DNA of 64,000 bases from Bacteroidota bacterium (GTDB taxonomy: Bacteria; Bacteroidota; Rhodothermia; Rhodothermales; Rubricoccaceae). The position numbers and the translations under genes were made by a program. The DNA is taken from the NCBI GenBank assembly GCA_039821555.1, contig JBCBNX010000001.1:500356-564355 (forward strand), read 5' to 3'. The notes below the pieces were generated by a model. The model searched no databases. It worked only from the letters and a program-made list of their open reading frames with translations, and was not told where the DNA came from. Shown here piece by piece: positions 53,750 through 62,430 of this stretch (position 1 is the stretch's first letter; every line of letters begins with the position of its first letter).

Positions 53750-54721
53750 CTAAGAGGCAGCAGCGACCCGGAGCCGTCGTTGTTGTGCGCGGCGCCCTCG
53801 GACGAACTTCAGCCGACTGAGCACCCCGAATCGGAGACGTTCGGCGACCGACGGCCCCGGAGCCGTCGCTTCGTGCACAGGCGCATAGCCGAGGAGCGCG
53901 AGCAGGCCCCCCGCCTTTCGCTCGAAGAGCGCGATCTCGCGTTCAGTCAGCGCCGAGCGCCAGGCGTCGATGCGGGACGGGTCCGGGCGTCCGCCCACGA
54001 GGCGGTGCTGCCCCTGCGTGTAGGTGGGCACCTCGAAGCCTTGCCCCTCGGTCATCCCTGCGCTGAAGAGCACGCCGATCTGAGCGCACAGCGTCTGCAA
54101 CGTGTGGTCCGGATCACGGACGAGGTCTTCGTAGCGGACGCGGACGGCCCCCAGCGCGGCCTCGGCCGCCAAGCCATGCGCGACGGCCTCGACCCACCAG
54201 CGGCTCGCCGCGAGCACGTCGTGCGGCCCCCAATCCAACTTGAGCACCGATGCGGTCGCTGCGCGCCCGTCACGCACCACGTGCACGAAGCGCGCCTCAG
54301 GGTACGCCGCGCGCAGGCGCATGGCTTGATGCAGGTTTTCAGGGGTGTGGTCTACCCACCACTGCGCGTCACCCGCGCCCTGCTCCTCAGCATAGGCGCG
54401 AATGACGAGGTCGAGCGCCGTTCGCCCGAGCGTGTGTGCCGGAGCTTCCGACCCGTTCTCAGACGGGATGCGAGCGAGAAGGTCGGCGGTCGGAGCAGCG
54501 CCCCAAATCTGGTAGCGGTCCTGTGCCCCGATGTACGTCACCACATCTGCGAGACGGGCCCCCGGCCTCGCGCCACGCTGCAGGGCTCCCAACTTGAAGG
54601 GGGCTTCAGGTACGGTTACGGTTTCGGCCGCCCCGCCGAGCAACGCGCCGAGCAGCGTGGTTCCGCTCCGCTGACATCCACCGATGAAAATCGGCCGCAT
54701 GGACTGGGGCGTCGCCGTCAT
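53750..54721 (-). CDS. Sulfotransferase, locus copy 6
   Basis: 323 residues. PSB loop IFIGGCQRSGTTLLGALLGG, 3'-PB ARFVHVVRDGRAATASVLKL with the Arg/Ser pair, WWVDHTPENLHQ, RVRYEDLVRDPDHTLQTLC and a C-terminal Arg-rich end. This is the Sulfotransfer_3-like subgroup. ATG 54721 overlaps the TGA of the GT2 gene upstream. High GC, in contrast to copies 5 and 7. Confidence 0.9.
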   Translation of the reverse strand: MTATPQSMRPIFIGGCQRSGTTLLGALLGGAAETVTVPEAPFKLGALQRGARPGARLADVVTYIGAQDRYQIWGAAPTADLLARIPSENGSEAPAHTLGRTALDLVIRAYAEEQGAGDAQWWVDHTPENLHQAMRLRAAYPEARFVHVVRDGRAATASVLKLDWGPHDVLAASRWWVEAVAHGLAAEAALGAVRVRYEDLVRDPDHTLQTLCAQIGVLFSAGMTEGQGFEVPTYTQGQHRLVGGRPDPSRIDAWRSALTEREIALFERKAGGLLALLGYAPVHEATAPGPSVAERLRFGVLSRLKFVRGRRAQQRRLRVAAAS

Positions 54722-55662
54722 TCAGCCGGAGAAGCAGCAGGTGCGGTGGTGCGTTCCTGTGGCTCGTCCGCAGCGGCGTTCTCCACAGCCGTACGGGCGG
54801 TCGCCGTGCTGGGCACCAGGTCTGTCCCGTCGCGTGCCCAAAGGTCCATGATCTCGTCGTCCAGTTGGGTACGGGGGATTGCGTTCTGGGCATCCCACGC
54901 GAGTGTCCAGGACCGGAAGGTGGCGTCGAAGCAATGCAGCGCGTAAAGCAGCCCCATCGTCCCGTCGCGCCAGCCGCCGTGCCAGAAGTACTTGGCGAGC
55001 GCTCGCTCCATCGGACGCAGGAGGAGGTCGTACCAACGCACGCGCCGCCCTGACTCCAAAATGTCTTCGCAGCGGATGGCTGAGTAGGTCCAGCTCTTCT
55101 TCAGCCGCTTCTCGTAGCTGATCTCGTTCAGGTGCCAGATTCGCTCGCGGAGTTGCCCGACCCGCTCGGGCGGCGCGTCGAGCAGGCACGTCTCGTGCAT
55201 CTTCCCACCGAAGCGGAAGAGCGAGCGGCGGGCCAGGTGGACGAGGTTCCAGTTCTGAAGCCCCCCGCCCCGCATCGGACGATGTAGCATGAAGTTCAGA
55301 CGTCGGAAGCGGTAGCCGTCGAACCCAGGGTCGCGAATCGCTTGCAAGATCTCGTGCGCGAGCGCAGGCGGCACCCGCTCGTCGATGTCCATGTGCAGCA
55401 GCCAGTCCGACTGCGCGGCATCGATGCCCTTGTTGCGCTGGTCGCTGTAGTACTCCCTCTCGTTGCGCGGCGACTGCAGAAATGTCACCTTCGCCCCCGC
55501 CTCGTCAGCAAGCCGGGCGGTCGCATCCGTCGACCCGTCGTCCACGATGACGATCTCGTCCACCCACGGCAATAGGTGCGACAGAAAACCGGGCAGGTCG
55601 CGCTCTTCGTTGTAGGCAATTGCCACGACACCAAGTTTTGGCGTGTTCAGTTTATGATCCAT
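54718..55662 (-). CDS. GT2-type glycosyltransferase (WaaE-like)
   Basis: 314 residues from ATG 55662. GT-A fold, family 2: VVAIAYNEERDLPGFLSHLL, IVIVDDGSTDATARLADEAG (first Asp pair), LLHMDIDERVPPAL (metal-binding DxD-like) and HETCLLDAPPERVGQLRERI, as in lipopolysaccharide-core beta-1,4-glucosyltransferases of the WaaE type. Inverting transferase working on the cytoplasmic side. The last 35 residues are low-complexity and probably dispensable. It overlaps sulfotransferase copy 6 by 4 bp. Confidence 0.93.
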   Translation of the reverse strand: MDHKLNTPKLGVVAIAYNEERDLPGFLSHLLPWVDEIVIVDDGSTDATARLADEAGAKVTFLQSPRNEREYYSDQRNKGIDAAQSDWLLHMDIDERVPPALAHEILQAIRDPGFDGYRFRRLNFMLHRPMRGGGLQNWNLVHLARRSLFRFGGKMHETCLLDAPPERVGQLRERIWHLNEISYEKRLKKSWTYSAIRCEDILESGRRVRWYDLLLRPMERALAKYFWHGGWRDGTMGLLYALHCFDATFRSWTLAWDAQNAIPRTQLDDEIMDLWARDGTDLVPSTATARTAVENAAADEPQERTTAPAASPAE

Positions 55663-55683
55663 CAAGCCAGCCAGTTCACTGGA

Positions 55684-56604
55684 TTATCTATTCATCAGAC
55701 GACGGAATGCAGGACGCACTCTTCGGTTCATCCATTGGATCCGCTTTAGCCGCATGCTAGCTACCGCTGGAGAAAGTATTCGTTCTGACCATGAAAGCGC
55801 TGGCTTGGGGGGGTTCTGTAGCGCGTCTGCGCTGTATCCAAAACGCGATGCCACCTGTGCAACGTAGGGGTCAATCTGCAATACAAATTTGGTATCGTTT
55901 CTCCACTTGTCGGTGGTATCGGAGCGAATGCTGCTCCCGAGATCGCTATGGGACTCTATGCCGATGTGGGCGCATACGTGCTCGAAGGTCTCACGTGGTT
56001 TCTCGATGATCGACTCATAATTCAATTCAAGTACGGCCTCAGAAGGCACCAGTTGCTTGAAGGCGAGCCAGTTTAGGTACGTCTGACTCCACGCAAACTG
56101 TCGCTCACCCGGGTCAGAGCCGAAGCGTTTCCAAGCGGAGTGAAGGACCGCCATTGGATTTCGCACGAGTCCAAGGATCGACACTTTCCGGTCGGTCATC
56201 TCGATCCATTCGAGCAGCACCGCGAGCGATGCCCAATTGCTCAAGTGGTGAGGTGACTTCTCGAAGAACACCGAACTACCGGCAGAGTCGGCCAAAGCTT
56301 CCCAGCCGTCGAAAACGAGTGCCCTGTCGGAGCACCGTGTGTCAAAGTCAGGGACGTTTGCCTCAATCACATCCGAGATGTACTGGCGTGCCGTCGCAGC
56401 GGGATAGTACGGTGTCCCAGCTAGAAACATAGGACTTGGGACATCCAGCAACGACGCTGCCTTGAGCCAATGCTGAGTCTCATTGTAGGTGTGTCTCGAT
56501 GCGGATACATGACGCACCTTCGGGTGTTTGCACAACTCTTTCTGAAAGATGGTCGAGCCCGAACGCTTGTCCGACAACAGGATGACGATGTGCTCTGCAA
56601 TCAC
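55684..56604 (-). CDS. Sulfotransferase, locus copy 7
   Basis: 306 residues, starting at GTG 56604. PSB loop VILLSDKRSGSTIFQKELCK, 3'-PB VSILGLVRNPMAVLHSAWKR, and VFFEKSPHHLSNWASLAVLL (the HxxxP-like region). The family match is looser than for the other copies but both cofactor loops are intact. GC is clearly lower than in the left half of the locus and shades into the AT-rich polymerase gene upstream, 14 bp away; the pair may have arrived together. Confidence 0.85.
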   Translation of the reverse strand: MIAEHIVILLSDKRSGSTIFQKELCKHPKVRHVSASRHTYNETQHWLKAASLLDVPSPMFLAGTPYYPAATARQYISDVIEANVPDFDTRCSDRALVFDGWEALADSAGSSVFFEKSPHHLSNWASLAVLLEWIEMTDRKVSILGLVRNPMAVLHSAWKRFGSDPGERQFAWSQTYLNWLAFKQLVPSEAVLELNYESIIEKPRETFEHVCAHIGIESHSDLGSSIRSDTTDKWRNDTKFVLQIDPYVAQVASRFGYSADALQNPPKPALSWSERILSPAVASMRLKRIQWMNRRVRPAFRRLMNR

Positions 56605-56618
56605 TTCAAAAGTGGGGG

Positions 56619-58106
56619 CTAAAGACGAGTACGATATACGGCCGCAGACTTGAAATCAAGCAAAGTCTGGACACGCTGTTTCGTCATGATCGAAACAGCT
56701 TCTGCCAGTCCTGCGAACAAAAAGATCATGGCGAATCCCATCGGCTGCGAGATGAAGACGTGACCCACGATCATGAACGGCAACAGTGCAGAAGCAGAGA
56801 TTAATAATGCCGCGAAGACATCTCGCTCTCTCCACCTTAGCCTCAAAGCAACTCTCAAGGAGCGAAACAGCACAAAAAGTGACCTGAAGTAGACCATGAA
56901 AAGCGCCATCGTACCTATAAAACCAAGGTTATAAGTTCCTTTTGCAAATACAGAATGCACTCTTCCATCGTTAAAATTAAGCACCAAGTCGTCCTTTGAC
57001 TTACCAGCATACCGTACCGCAGAGTCCCCGCCCACACCTTGTCCCACAAAAAAATATTCAGGATTATCAACTAAAAAAGGGAATGTATAGGTATATGATA
57101 TGATTCTAGCCTGATCCGTGACCGCAGATCCAGGATCACTAAATGATACCTGGAATTTAGAGAATGTATAGGCGAAGTTGAATTTTGACGATCCACTGGC
57201 AAAGCTGGTGATAAATACGAAGGCCCCAAAAAAAAGCAGTGGTATTAGAATTCGAGCTTCTCTACCTCCAAAAATGACAGAGAATAGAGCAACAAACCCG
57301 AGACCTACGAAAGCAATTCTACTATATGTCAATAGTGACGCAAAGCAGATCAGACCGATTAATGACAATGCTGCGATTTTTCCTAGCGAACTCCGCGCAC
57401 GCCTGAGCCACACGAATACAAAGCTGACCGAAATAGTAAGCCAGCAAGCTACAATGTTCGCACCACCCACTAATGCCGACGCTCTATCTACGTACTCGTC
57501 TGTAAACACATGCGTATCATTTAGCAATGCAGATCGACCTGGAAAAAAAATACTGGGAGACGCGTAAAACTCTCTGACAAAACTAAATCCCGGGAGCGAA
57601 AATAGAGCAGCAAAAACAGCAGTGAGTACCGCAGCAGACACTACTATGACAGAAACTTTGTATAGATCACCAATCTTGCGAATTAACACTGGCACAAGCA
57701 ATACTAGACTCATTGCCAAAAAATACCTCCCCGCCATATAAATCGATGCTTCGTAAATCCTAAGCGATAGCATCTCATGAACTGTTGAGACAAAGAGCAG
57801 GTAAGCGATGATCGAAACCATCCACTTAAGTCCGCCGGAGATTGGTCTCAAGTACTTTTTCGTCTCAGGAGAGAAGGCGAACAGCCATATCCATAACCCT
57901 GCGAGAAGAATATCGACTACATAGAGCGGAGGCCTACCTGCATAGGGAATTGCGAATAGCAAAAAGAGAACCACGAACAGTGTTCGAGTAGGTGCATCTA
58001 AGCTCCTTCCCGCAATAGCCCTTCTACTCAATACACCACTTCCTACAGCTAAGCCTGGCGACTGGGCACCAAACCCCCATCCTCTAGAAGGCTGTCTTCC
58101 TCTCAT
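56619..58106 (-). CDS. O-antigen ligase/polymerase-like membrane protein
   Basis: 495 residues, about 11-12 membrane helices. The large extracytoplasmic loop and the late RVHSVFAKGTYNLGFIGTMA correspond to the Wzy_C/O-antigen ligase family, as does the helix LTYSRIAFVGLGFVALFSVI. It probably polymerises repeat units or transfers the finished glycan on the periplasmic side. The gene is strikingly AT-rich compared with the flanks (long A/T runs, for example around 57040-57260), which is common for polymerase genes moved between strains. The first ~40 residues are Arg/Gly-rich and precede the first helix; a later start is possible. Confidence 0.88.
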   Translation of the reverse strand: MRGRQPSRGWGFGAQSPGLAVGSGVLSRRAIAGRSLDAPTRTLFVVLFLLFAIPYAGRPPLYVVDILLAGLWIWLFAFSPETKKYLRPISGGLKWMVSIIAYLLFVSTVHEMLSLRIYEASIYMAGRYFLAMSLVLLVPVLIRKIGDLYKVSVIVVSAAVLTAVFAALFSLPGFSFVREFYASPSIFFPGRSALLNDTHVFTDEYVDRASALVGGANIVACWLTISVSFVFVWLRRARSSLGKIAALSLIGLICFASLLTYSRIAFVGLGFVALFSVIFGGREARILIPLLFFGAFVFITSFASGSSKFNFAYTFSKFQVSFSDPGSAVTDQARIISYTYTFPFLVDNPEYFFVGQGVGGDSAVRYAGKSKDDLVLNFNDGRVHSVFAKGTYNLGFIGTMALFMVYFRSLFVLFRSLRVALRLRWRERDVFAALLISASALLPFMIVGHVFISQPMGFAMIFLFAGLAEAVSIMTKQRVQTLLDFKSAAVYRTRL

Positions 58107-58617
58107 TATTCCCTACCTACGATCGGTTCTGAACGTAATCATACTGATCAGTGCAAGCATCTGATTACTTCCGGAGGTACCGTACTTGAGCCGACTAGGC
58201 GAACGTGTGAGCAAGACGGCGAAAGACATCCTACGGGTCCTACGGAACGGATCGAAGCGCCAGAATACATTAGTTATCGCATGAACGTGACAGAGTCGTG
58301 GGGCATGCTCATGGGTAGCTAGCCATCGGTTCGAGTGTCCGTGCTCTCTACGTCCGTCTGGCTAGTACCGCGGGCTTACGCAAGGAATCTGCGCTTTATC
58401 GAGTACGGAGGGTATCCAACTTCGCACAAATGACAGGGGAAGCTCTAGACGAAGGGAAAGTTCGTAATAGCTTCTACGAGAGCGACTCTTGGGACATCCA
58501 CGCTGTAGTTCTTCGATTTATGCCTACTCAAGGCTTAGACTCTTCAACAGCCTTGAAAGAGCCCCGTCATCGACATATCTGCTCCAACTAGCTCACGCAA
58601 GTCCGTTCCCTCTGTCG
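58107..58617. other. 511-bp gap inside the polysaccharide locus
   Basis: No credible gene in either strand. It is the only long gap in a run of minus-strand genes and lies between the SGNH gene (58618) and the AT-rich polymerase gene (58106). It could hold a promoter for the left part of the locus, for instance TTGCAC near 58161 on the minus strand, or debris of a lost gene. No repeat or transposase trace was recognised. Confidence 0.45.
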
Positions 58618-59592
58618 CTATTCGTTCGAGCGATGGAGTACCGCACGCAAGTGGGACGCGTACTGGAGAGTCATTGCTTCTTTGTGGGCGGGTGCAACAT
58701 GGTCTGTCGTGTTGCCTAAATCCTGAGTCTCGATGCTAGGGCGCCAACTGACAAGCGTCACGCCAGTGTCCTGTATTTCTCGTTCCGCCGCATCCAGGTA
58801 ATCCGTGGAAGCCGCAAGCTGTTCGGCCCAAAGGGGACCGTGCGCGTAAGTGACGTGTACGCCGTTTTGTGCAGCGAGCGTAACGAGCGCACGTAGATGG
58901 TTGGCTTTACCCGGGTGCACCGTGCGCTGAGTCCAGTCTTCAACCTGAGGTGGTCGCTTCCGCTCCCCCTGGCGAATGTAGTCGTTTTCTAGCACCGTAC
59001 TGGGGTCTAGCGTTTGTCCCGCAATACGTTTGGGTAAATACGCCATGGTCTCCTTCTCAGCAGCCATACGGAGTAGTTCGGCAAGGGCAGCACTGGTGCC
59101 TTGCCAGCCAACATCCAGCAGCGCCTGCGGAGATTCCAACGTCAGAAGCCATCCGCGCTGTGAGGGAGGACGGCTCATCATGTCTGGAGTATTAATTACC
59201 ACGGCATGCTCCAGGTTGGGGAAGACGGCCAGCGCCCGTCTCAGCATGTTGTACGAACCTGCATATCCATAGAGCCCATTCAGAGCAAGGCTAACTGTTT
59301 CACGGCCGGTTGTATCTAAGAACAGCTGAGCGTCGATGGCATTTCCCAATGAGCTATCGCCGAGAAGTACCACTTCCACTTCATCATTCTCCACGAGTTT
59401 CGCTTCCTGATGTGCCTGAAGTACTTGGTACGGATAGAAGTCAGTATTTGCGAACGTGACAAGCCCCAACCCAACCCAACAGACGAGTGGCAAAAAAAAC
59501 AAAGTTGCGCGCAGGGCAAACGCACGCGCACGCCGGGAGGACTCGGAATGGTCTGGTTCCATGTTACGTGAACGCCAATCTTTAGAGGCCAT
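58618..59592 (-). CDS. SGNH-like acyltransferase partner protein
   Basis: 324 residues from ATG 59592. One N-terminal membrane helix (FALRATLFFLPLVCWVGLGL), then an extracytoplasmic domain with VEVVLLGDSSLGNAID (SGNH block I, Ser in GDSS) and, near the end, a possible catalytic Asp-His pair in NTTDHVAPAH. This is the plan of AlgJ/DltD-type proteins, which finish acyl transfer onto polysaccharide outside the membrane. It starts 5 bases after the stop of the MBOAT gene, confirming a functional pair. Confidence 0.82.
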   Translation of the reverse strand: MASKDWRSRNMEPDHSESSRRARAFALRATLFFLPLVCWVGLGLVTFANTDFYPYQVLQAHQEAKLVENDEVEVVLLGDSSLGNAIDAQLFLDTTGRETVSLALNGLYGYAGSYNMLRRALAVFPNLEHAVVINTPDMMSRPPSQRGWLLTLESPQALLDVGWQGTSAALAELLRMAAEKETMAYLPKRIAGQTLDPSTVLENDYIRQGERKRPPQVEDWTQRTVHPGKANHLRALVTLAAQNGVHVTYAHGPLWAEQLAASTDYLDAAEREIQDTGVTLVSWRPSIETQDLGNTTDHVAPAHKEAMTLQYASHLRAVLHRSNE

Positions 59593-59596
59593 AAAC

Positions 59597-61030
59597 TCAG
59601 AACTGGAAGTAGATGAAGGACGCAGCGTTCTCCTGGCGGAAGAAGACAATGGCTGTTACAACAGCGTAGTAGAGCACCCAACGTTGCACGCGCGAAAGAT
59701 GGGCAACCTGGAGAAAGTGCTCTTTATCGCGTTGGAACCATTCAGCCACGAGGACAACCACGACGTAGATGAGCCCCCAAGCAAGGCCACCTGTGTCGAG
59801 CCATGATCGGCTGAACGTGCCCGTGATGATGCTTAGGGCCGCGCCGACACTTTCCGCACGAAAGAAGACCCAGGCGAGAAGAGCCAACCCAAAGGTGCCG
59901 AGCATCTTGCGTATTTCCCGCAGCGACGGCAGCAGACGGCCTTCGGCCACGGTCCCCATGTGTTGCTTGTTTCTCCCTGAAAGCACGAGAGGGAGATAAT
60001 AGAGCCCATTCAGAAACCCCCAGACTACAAAGGTCCAGTTGGCGCCATGCCAAAACCCAGATATAGTAAACGTCGCGATGAGGTTGAATAAGTGATGCGC
60101 GCGCGAACCCGTTCGGCTTCCCCCCAACGGGATATAGACGTAGTCGCGGAACCACGACGACAAGGAGATATGCCACCGCCGCCAAAACTCGCCGATGTCG
60201 CGCGAGAAATAGGGATACGCGAAGTTGCGCATGAGGCGAAACCCGAAGAGGCGCGCGCATCCGATCGCGATATCCGAGTAGCCGGAAAAGTCACAGTAGA
60301 TCTGGAGCGCGAAAAAGAGCGTTCCCAGAAAGAGCTCGGCACCAGAAGCGGTCGCCCATGACCCGTATACGGCATCCACGTAGGGGGCCAGATTGTCTGC
60401 GATGACGACTTTCTTGAAGAGGCCCCAGAGCATGTGCCGTGCTCCGTCCTTTGCTTCGGCCCAGTCAAACTGCCGCCGGACTAGGAACTGCGGGAGCAGT
60501 GATTTAGCACGCTCGATGGGCCCAGCTACGAGTTGCGGGAAGAACGACACGTATGCAAAGAACGCGAGCGCATCACGCGTAGGCTCCATCTGACGCCGGT
60601 AGACGTCGATGGTGTAACTCATCGTCTGGAACGTGTAGAACGAAATTCCGACGGGGAGAATGACGCGAAGTAGCGGCAGGTTTGGCTCAAGACCGATCGA
60701 GCTGAGTCCTATAGCCAAGGACTCAATAAAGAAGTTGAAGTACTTGAAGAAGCCGAGGATGCCGAGGTTGACAGCCACGCTTAGCGTCAGAAGCAACCGC
60801 CTGGAGCGCTCGGAGCGTCCAGCCTTCCCCAGTTGGACGCCAACTAGGTAGTCGACGGCCGAGGAGATGACGATGAGACCGAGGAATCGCCAATCCCACC
60901 AGCCGTAGAACACGTAGCTGGAAGCGAGGAGAAGCGTGTTCTGAGCCCAAAGGGGTCGGCGTTGGAGGCCCCAATAGAGTCCGAAGACAAGGGGGAGGAA
61001 TAGGGCAAACGCCAGGGAGTTAAACAGCAT
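59597..61030 (-). CDS. MBOAT O-acyltransferase (AlgI/DltB type)
   Basis: 477 residues from ATG 61030, 10-12 membrane helices. Family signature regions: FGLYWGLQRRPLWAQNTLLL, FQTMSYTIDVYRR, PQLVAGPIERA, IYCDFSGYSDIAIGCARLFG, RRWHISLSSWFRDYVYIPLG and the catalytic-His motif TISGFWHGANWTFVVWG. It passes acyl (probably acetyl) groups across the membrane for O-acylation of the extracellular polymer. The frame continues 20 codons upstream without support. Paired with the SGNH gene just downstream. Confidence 0.95.
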   Translation of the reverse strand: MLFNSLAFALFLPLVFGLYWGLQRRPLWAQNTLLLASSYVFYGWWDWRFLGLIVISSAVDYLVGVQLGKAGRSERSRRLLLTLSVAVNLGILGFFKYFNFFIESLAIGLSSIGLEPNLPLLRVILPVGISFYTFQTMSYTIDVYRRQMEPTRDALAFFAYVSFFPQLVAGPIERAKSLLPQFLVRRQFDWAEAKDGARHMLWGLFKKVVIADNLAPYVDAVYGSWATASGAELFLGTLFFALQIYCDFSGYSDIAIGCARLFGFRLMRNFAYPYFSRDIGEFWRRWHISLSSWFRDYVYIPLGGSRTGSRAHHLFNLIATFTISGFWHGANWTFVVWGFLNGLYYLPLVLSGRNKQHMGTVAEGRLLPSLREIRKMLGTFGLALLAWVFFRAESVGAALSIITGTFSRSWLDTGGLAWGLIYVVVVLVAEWFQRDKEHFLQVAHLSRVQRWVLYYAVVTAIVFFRQENAASFIYFQF

Positions 61031-61133
61031 GCGGTGGGATGTGCACTGCTTCAGCGAAGCGGCCAAACGAAGGGTCCTGTCCCCACGCAACCGTAGTCAT
61101 CCTTTCCTACGATGGGAAATAGCATCGCCCTCA

Positions 61134-62390
61134 TTAGTAGCGATCGGAGAGCTTGAGGCGGAAAAGCGTGCGCCGTACGATGCGTTTGAGCGCAGGTGGC
61201 ACGTGGCGCCGCCAGGTCTTCGCGAACGCAGGATCCACCTGAAACGCCTGCCAGGACTTGGCCGCAAGTCCGTGTGTGGGCTCCCCCACGACCGCATCGA
61301 GCACGGCGCCATAGTCCTGGGCCATGCGTGTGTGTGAGAACCGCTTCGTGGCATGCTGGGCCGTCTCGCGCTGCATGCTCGCCAAGGTGTCCCGGTCACG
61401 ATGCAGGGACTCGAAACGGGCAGCAAAGGCGTCCTGGTCACCCACTTCGCACAAATAGCCCGTGACACCGTCTTCAATGATGAAGTTCGTGATCCCTTCG
61501 AGGTGCGAGGCGACAGGCACGCAGCCTGCCATCATGGCCTCGATAAGGGCAAACCCGAATCCTTCAAACCGCGAGGGAAACAGGAAGGCATCGTGCTGCG
61601 CCAGGTAGCCGGGCACATCATCGGGGGCGAGCCGGCCCAGAAAGCGAACCGCGCCCGCGGCTACCTGCTCGTCCATGGCCACCTCCACTTCTTCTCGGTG
61701 CGTCCCCTCCCCGGCGATCGACAGACGAAAGGCTACACCCTGCTCCGCCAGGGCACGGACAATGCCCGGTATGAACATCACTCCTTTCTGGTTGTGCTCC
61801 AGCCGCCCCAGAAAGGCGATGCGCAACACGTCAGTTGGCTGTCTGTGTGCCAACGCCTGATGTAAAGGCGTCGGGTCAATGCCGTGTGGTATGAGGACGA
61901 TCTGATCGGGGTCGGCACCGTATCGCTCGGTCAAGTCCCGAACGTGACGAGGCGTCGTGGCTACAATCCGAGCGAGTCGCTCGTGGGCAGACATGGTGAT
62001 CTTGTAGCCGTGATCGAACGCGTTCGCACAGCGCGAGACGATGCGCACCTCTGGAGGTAGGTGAGGTAGCGCCGATAGAATGGGCACGCTGTTGATCGGC
62101 ATGACCGCGTCTACGTTCTGCTCCTGACACCATGCGACAAACGCCTGCGCTTGCCGCTTCCGGTCTACCTCGTCAGGCACGAGCGACACACACCCGTCGT
62201 CGACGAAGCTAGCGTCCCAAGCCCGGTGTGTCTGCGCACCTACGGACACACATCGTACCTCCCAGCCGAGGGGGGCGAGCCCCGCGCGCAGGTTGCGGTA
62301 GAACGTGAACGTGCCCGTGTCGTGCGGTACGGAGCCGTAGGCCAGCATGCGGCGAGGCCCTGACGGCAGGGTGTGCGTTTCAGCTTCCAT
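61134..62390 (-). CDS. GT4-type glycosyltransferase
   Basis: 418 residues. GT-B fold: DTGTFTFYRNLRAGLAPLGW (acceptor domain), IPHGIDPTPLHQAL (interdomain), RIAFLGRLEHNQKGVMFIPG, SIAGEGTHREEVE and the donor motif FPSRFEGFGFALIEAMMAGC with E-x7-E. Retaining transferase of unknown sugar specificity. It lies 40 bp downstream of sulfotransferase copy 8 and 103 bp upstream of the MBOAT gene, all on the minus strand. Confidence 0.93.
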   Translation of the reverse strand: MEAETHTLPSGPRRMLAYGSVPHDTGTFTFYRNLRAGLAPLGWEVRCVSVGAQTHRAWDASFVDDGCVSLVPDEVDRKRQAQAFVAWCQEQNVDAVMPINSVPILSALPHLPPEVRIVSRCANAFDHGYKITMSAHERLARIVATTPRHVRDLTERYGADPDQIVLIPHGIDPTPLHQALAHRQPTDVLRIAFLGRLEHNQKGVMFIPGIVRALAEQGVAFRLSIAGEGTHREEVEVAMDEQVAAGAVRFLGRLAPDDVPGYLAQHDAFLFPSRFEGFGFALIEAMMAGCVPVASHLEGITNFIIEDGVTGYLCEVGDQDAFAARFESLHRDRDTLASMQRETAQHATKRFSHTRMAQDYGAVLDAVVGEPTHGLAAKSWQAFQVDPAFAKTWRRHVPPALKRIVRRTLFRLKLSDRY

Positions 62391-62430
62391 GGCGAGAAGT
62401 GGTAGAGGGCGACTGCGGCAAGGGTCAGGG

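Noticed and set aside
53225..54946. 573-codon plus-strand frame in the polysaccharide locus
   Set aside because: Arg/His/Pro-rich antisense of a glycosyltransferase and a sulfotransferase with intact motifs.
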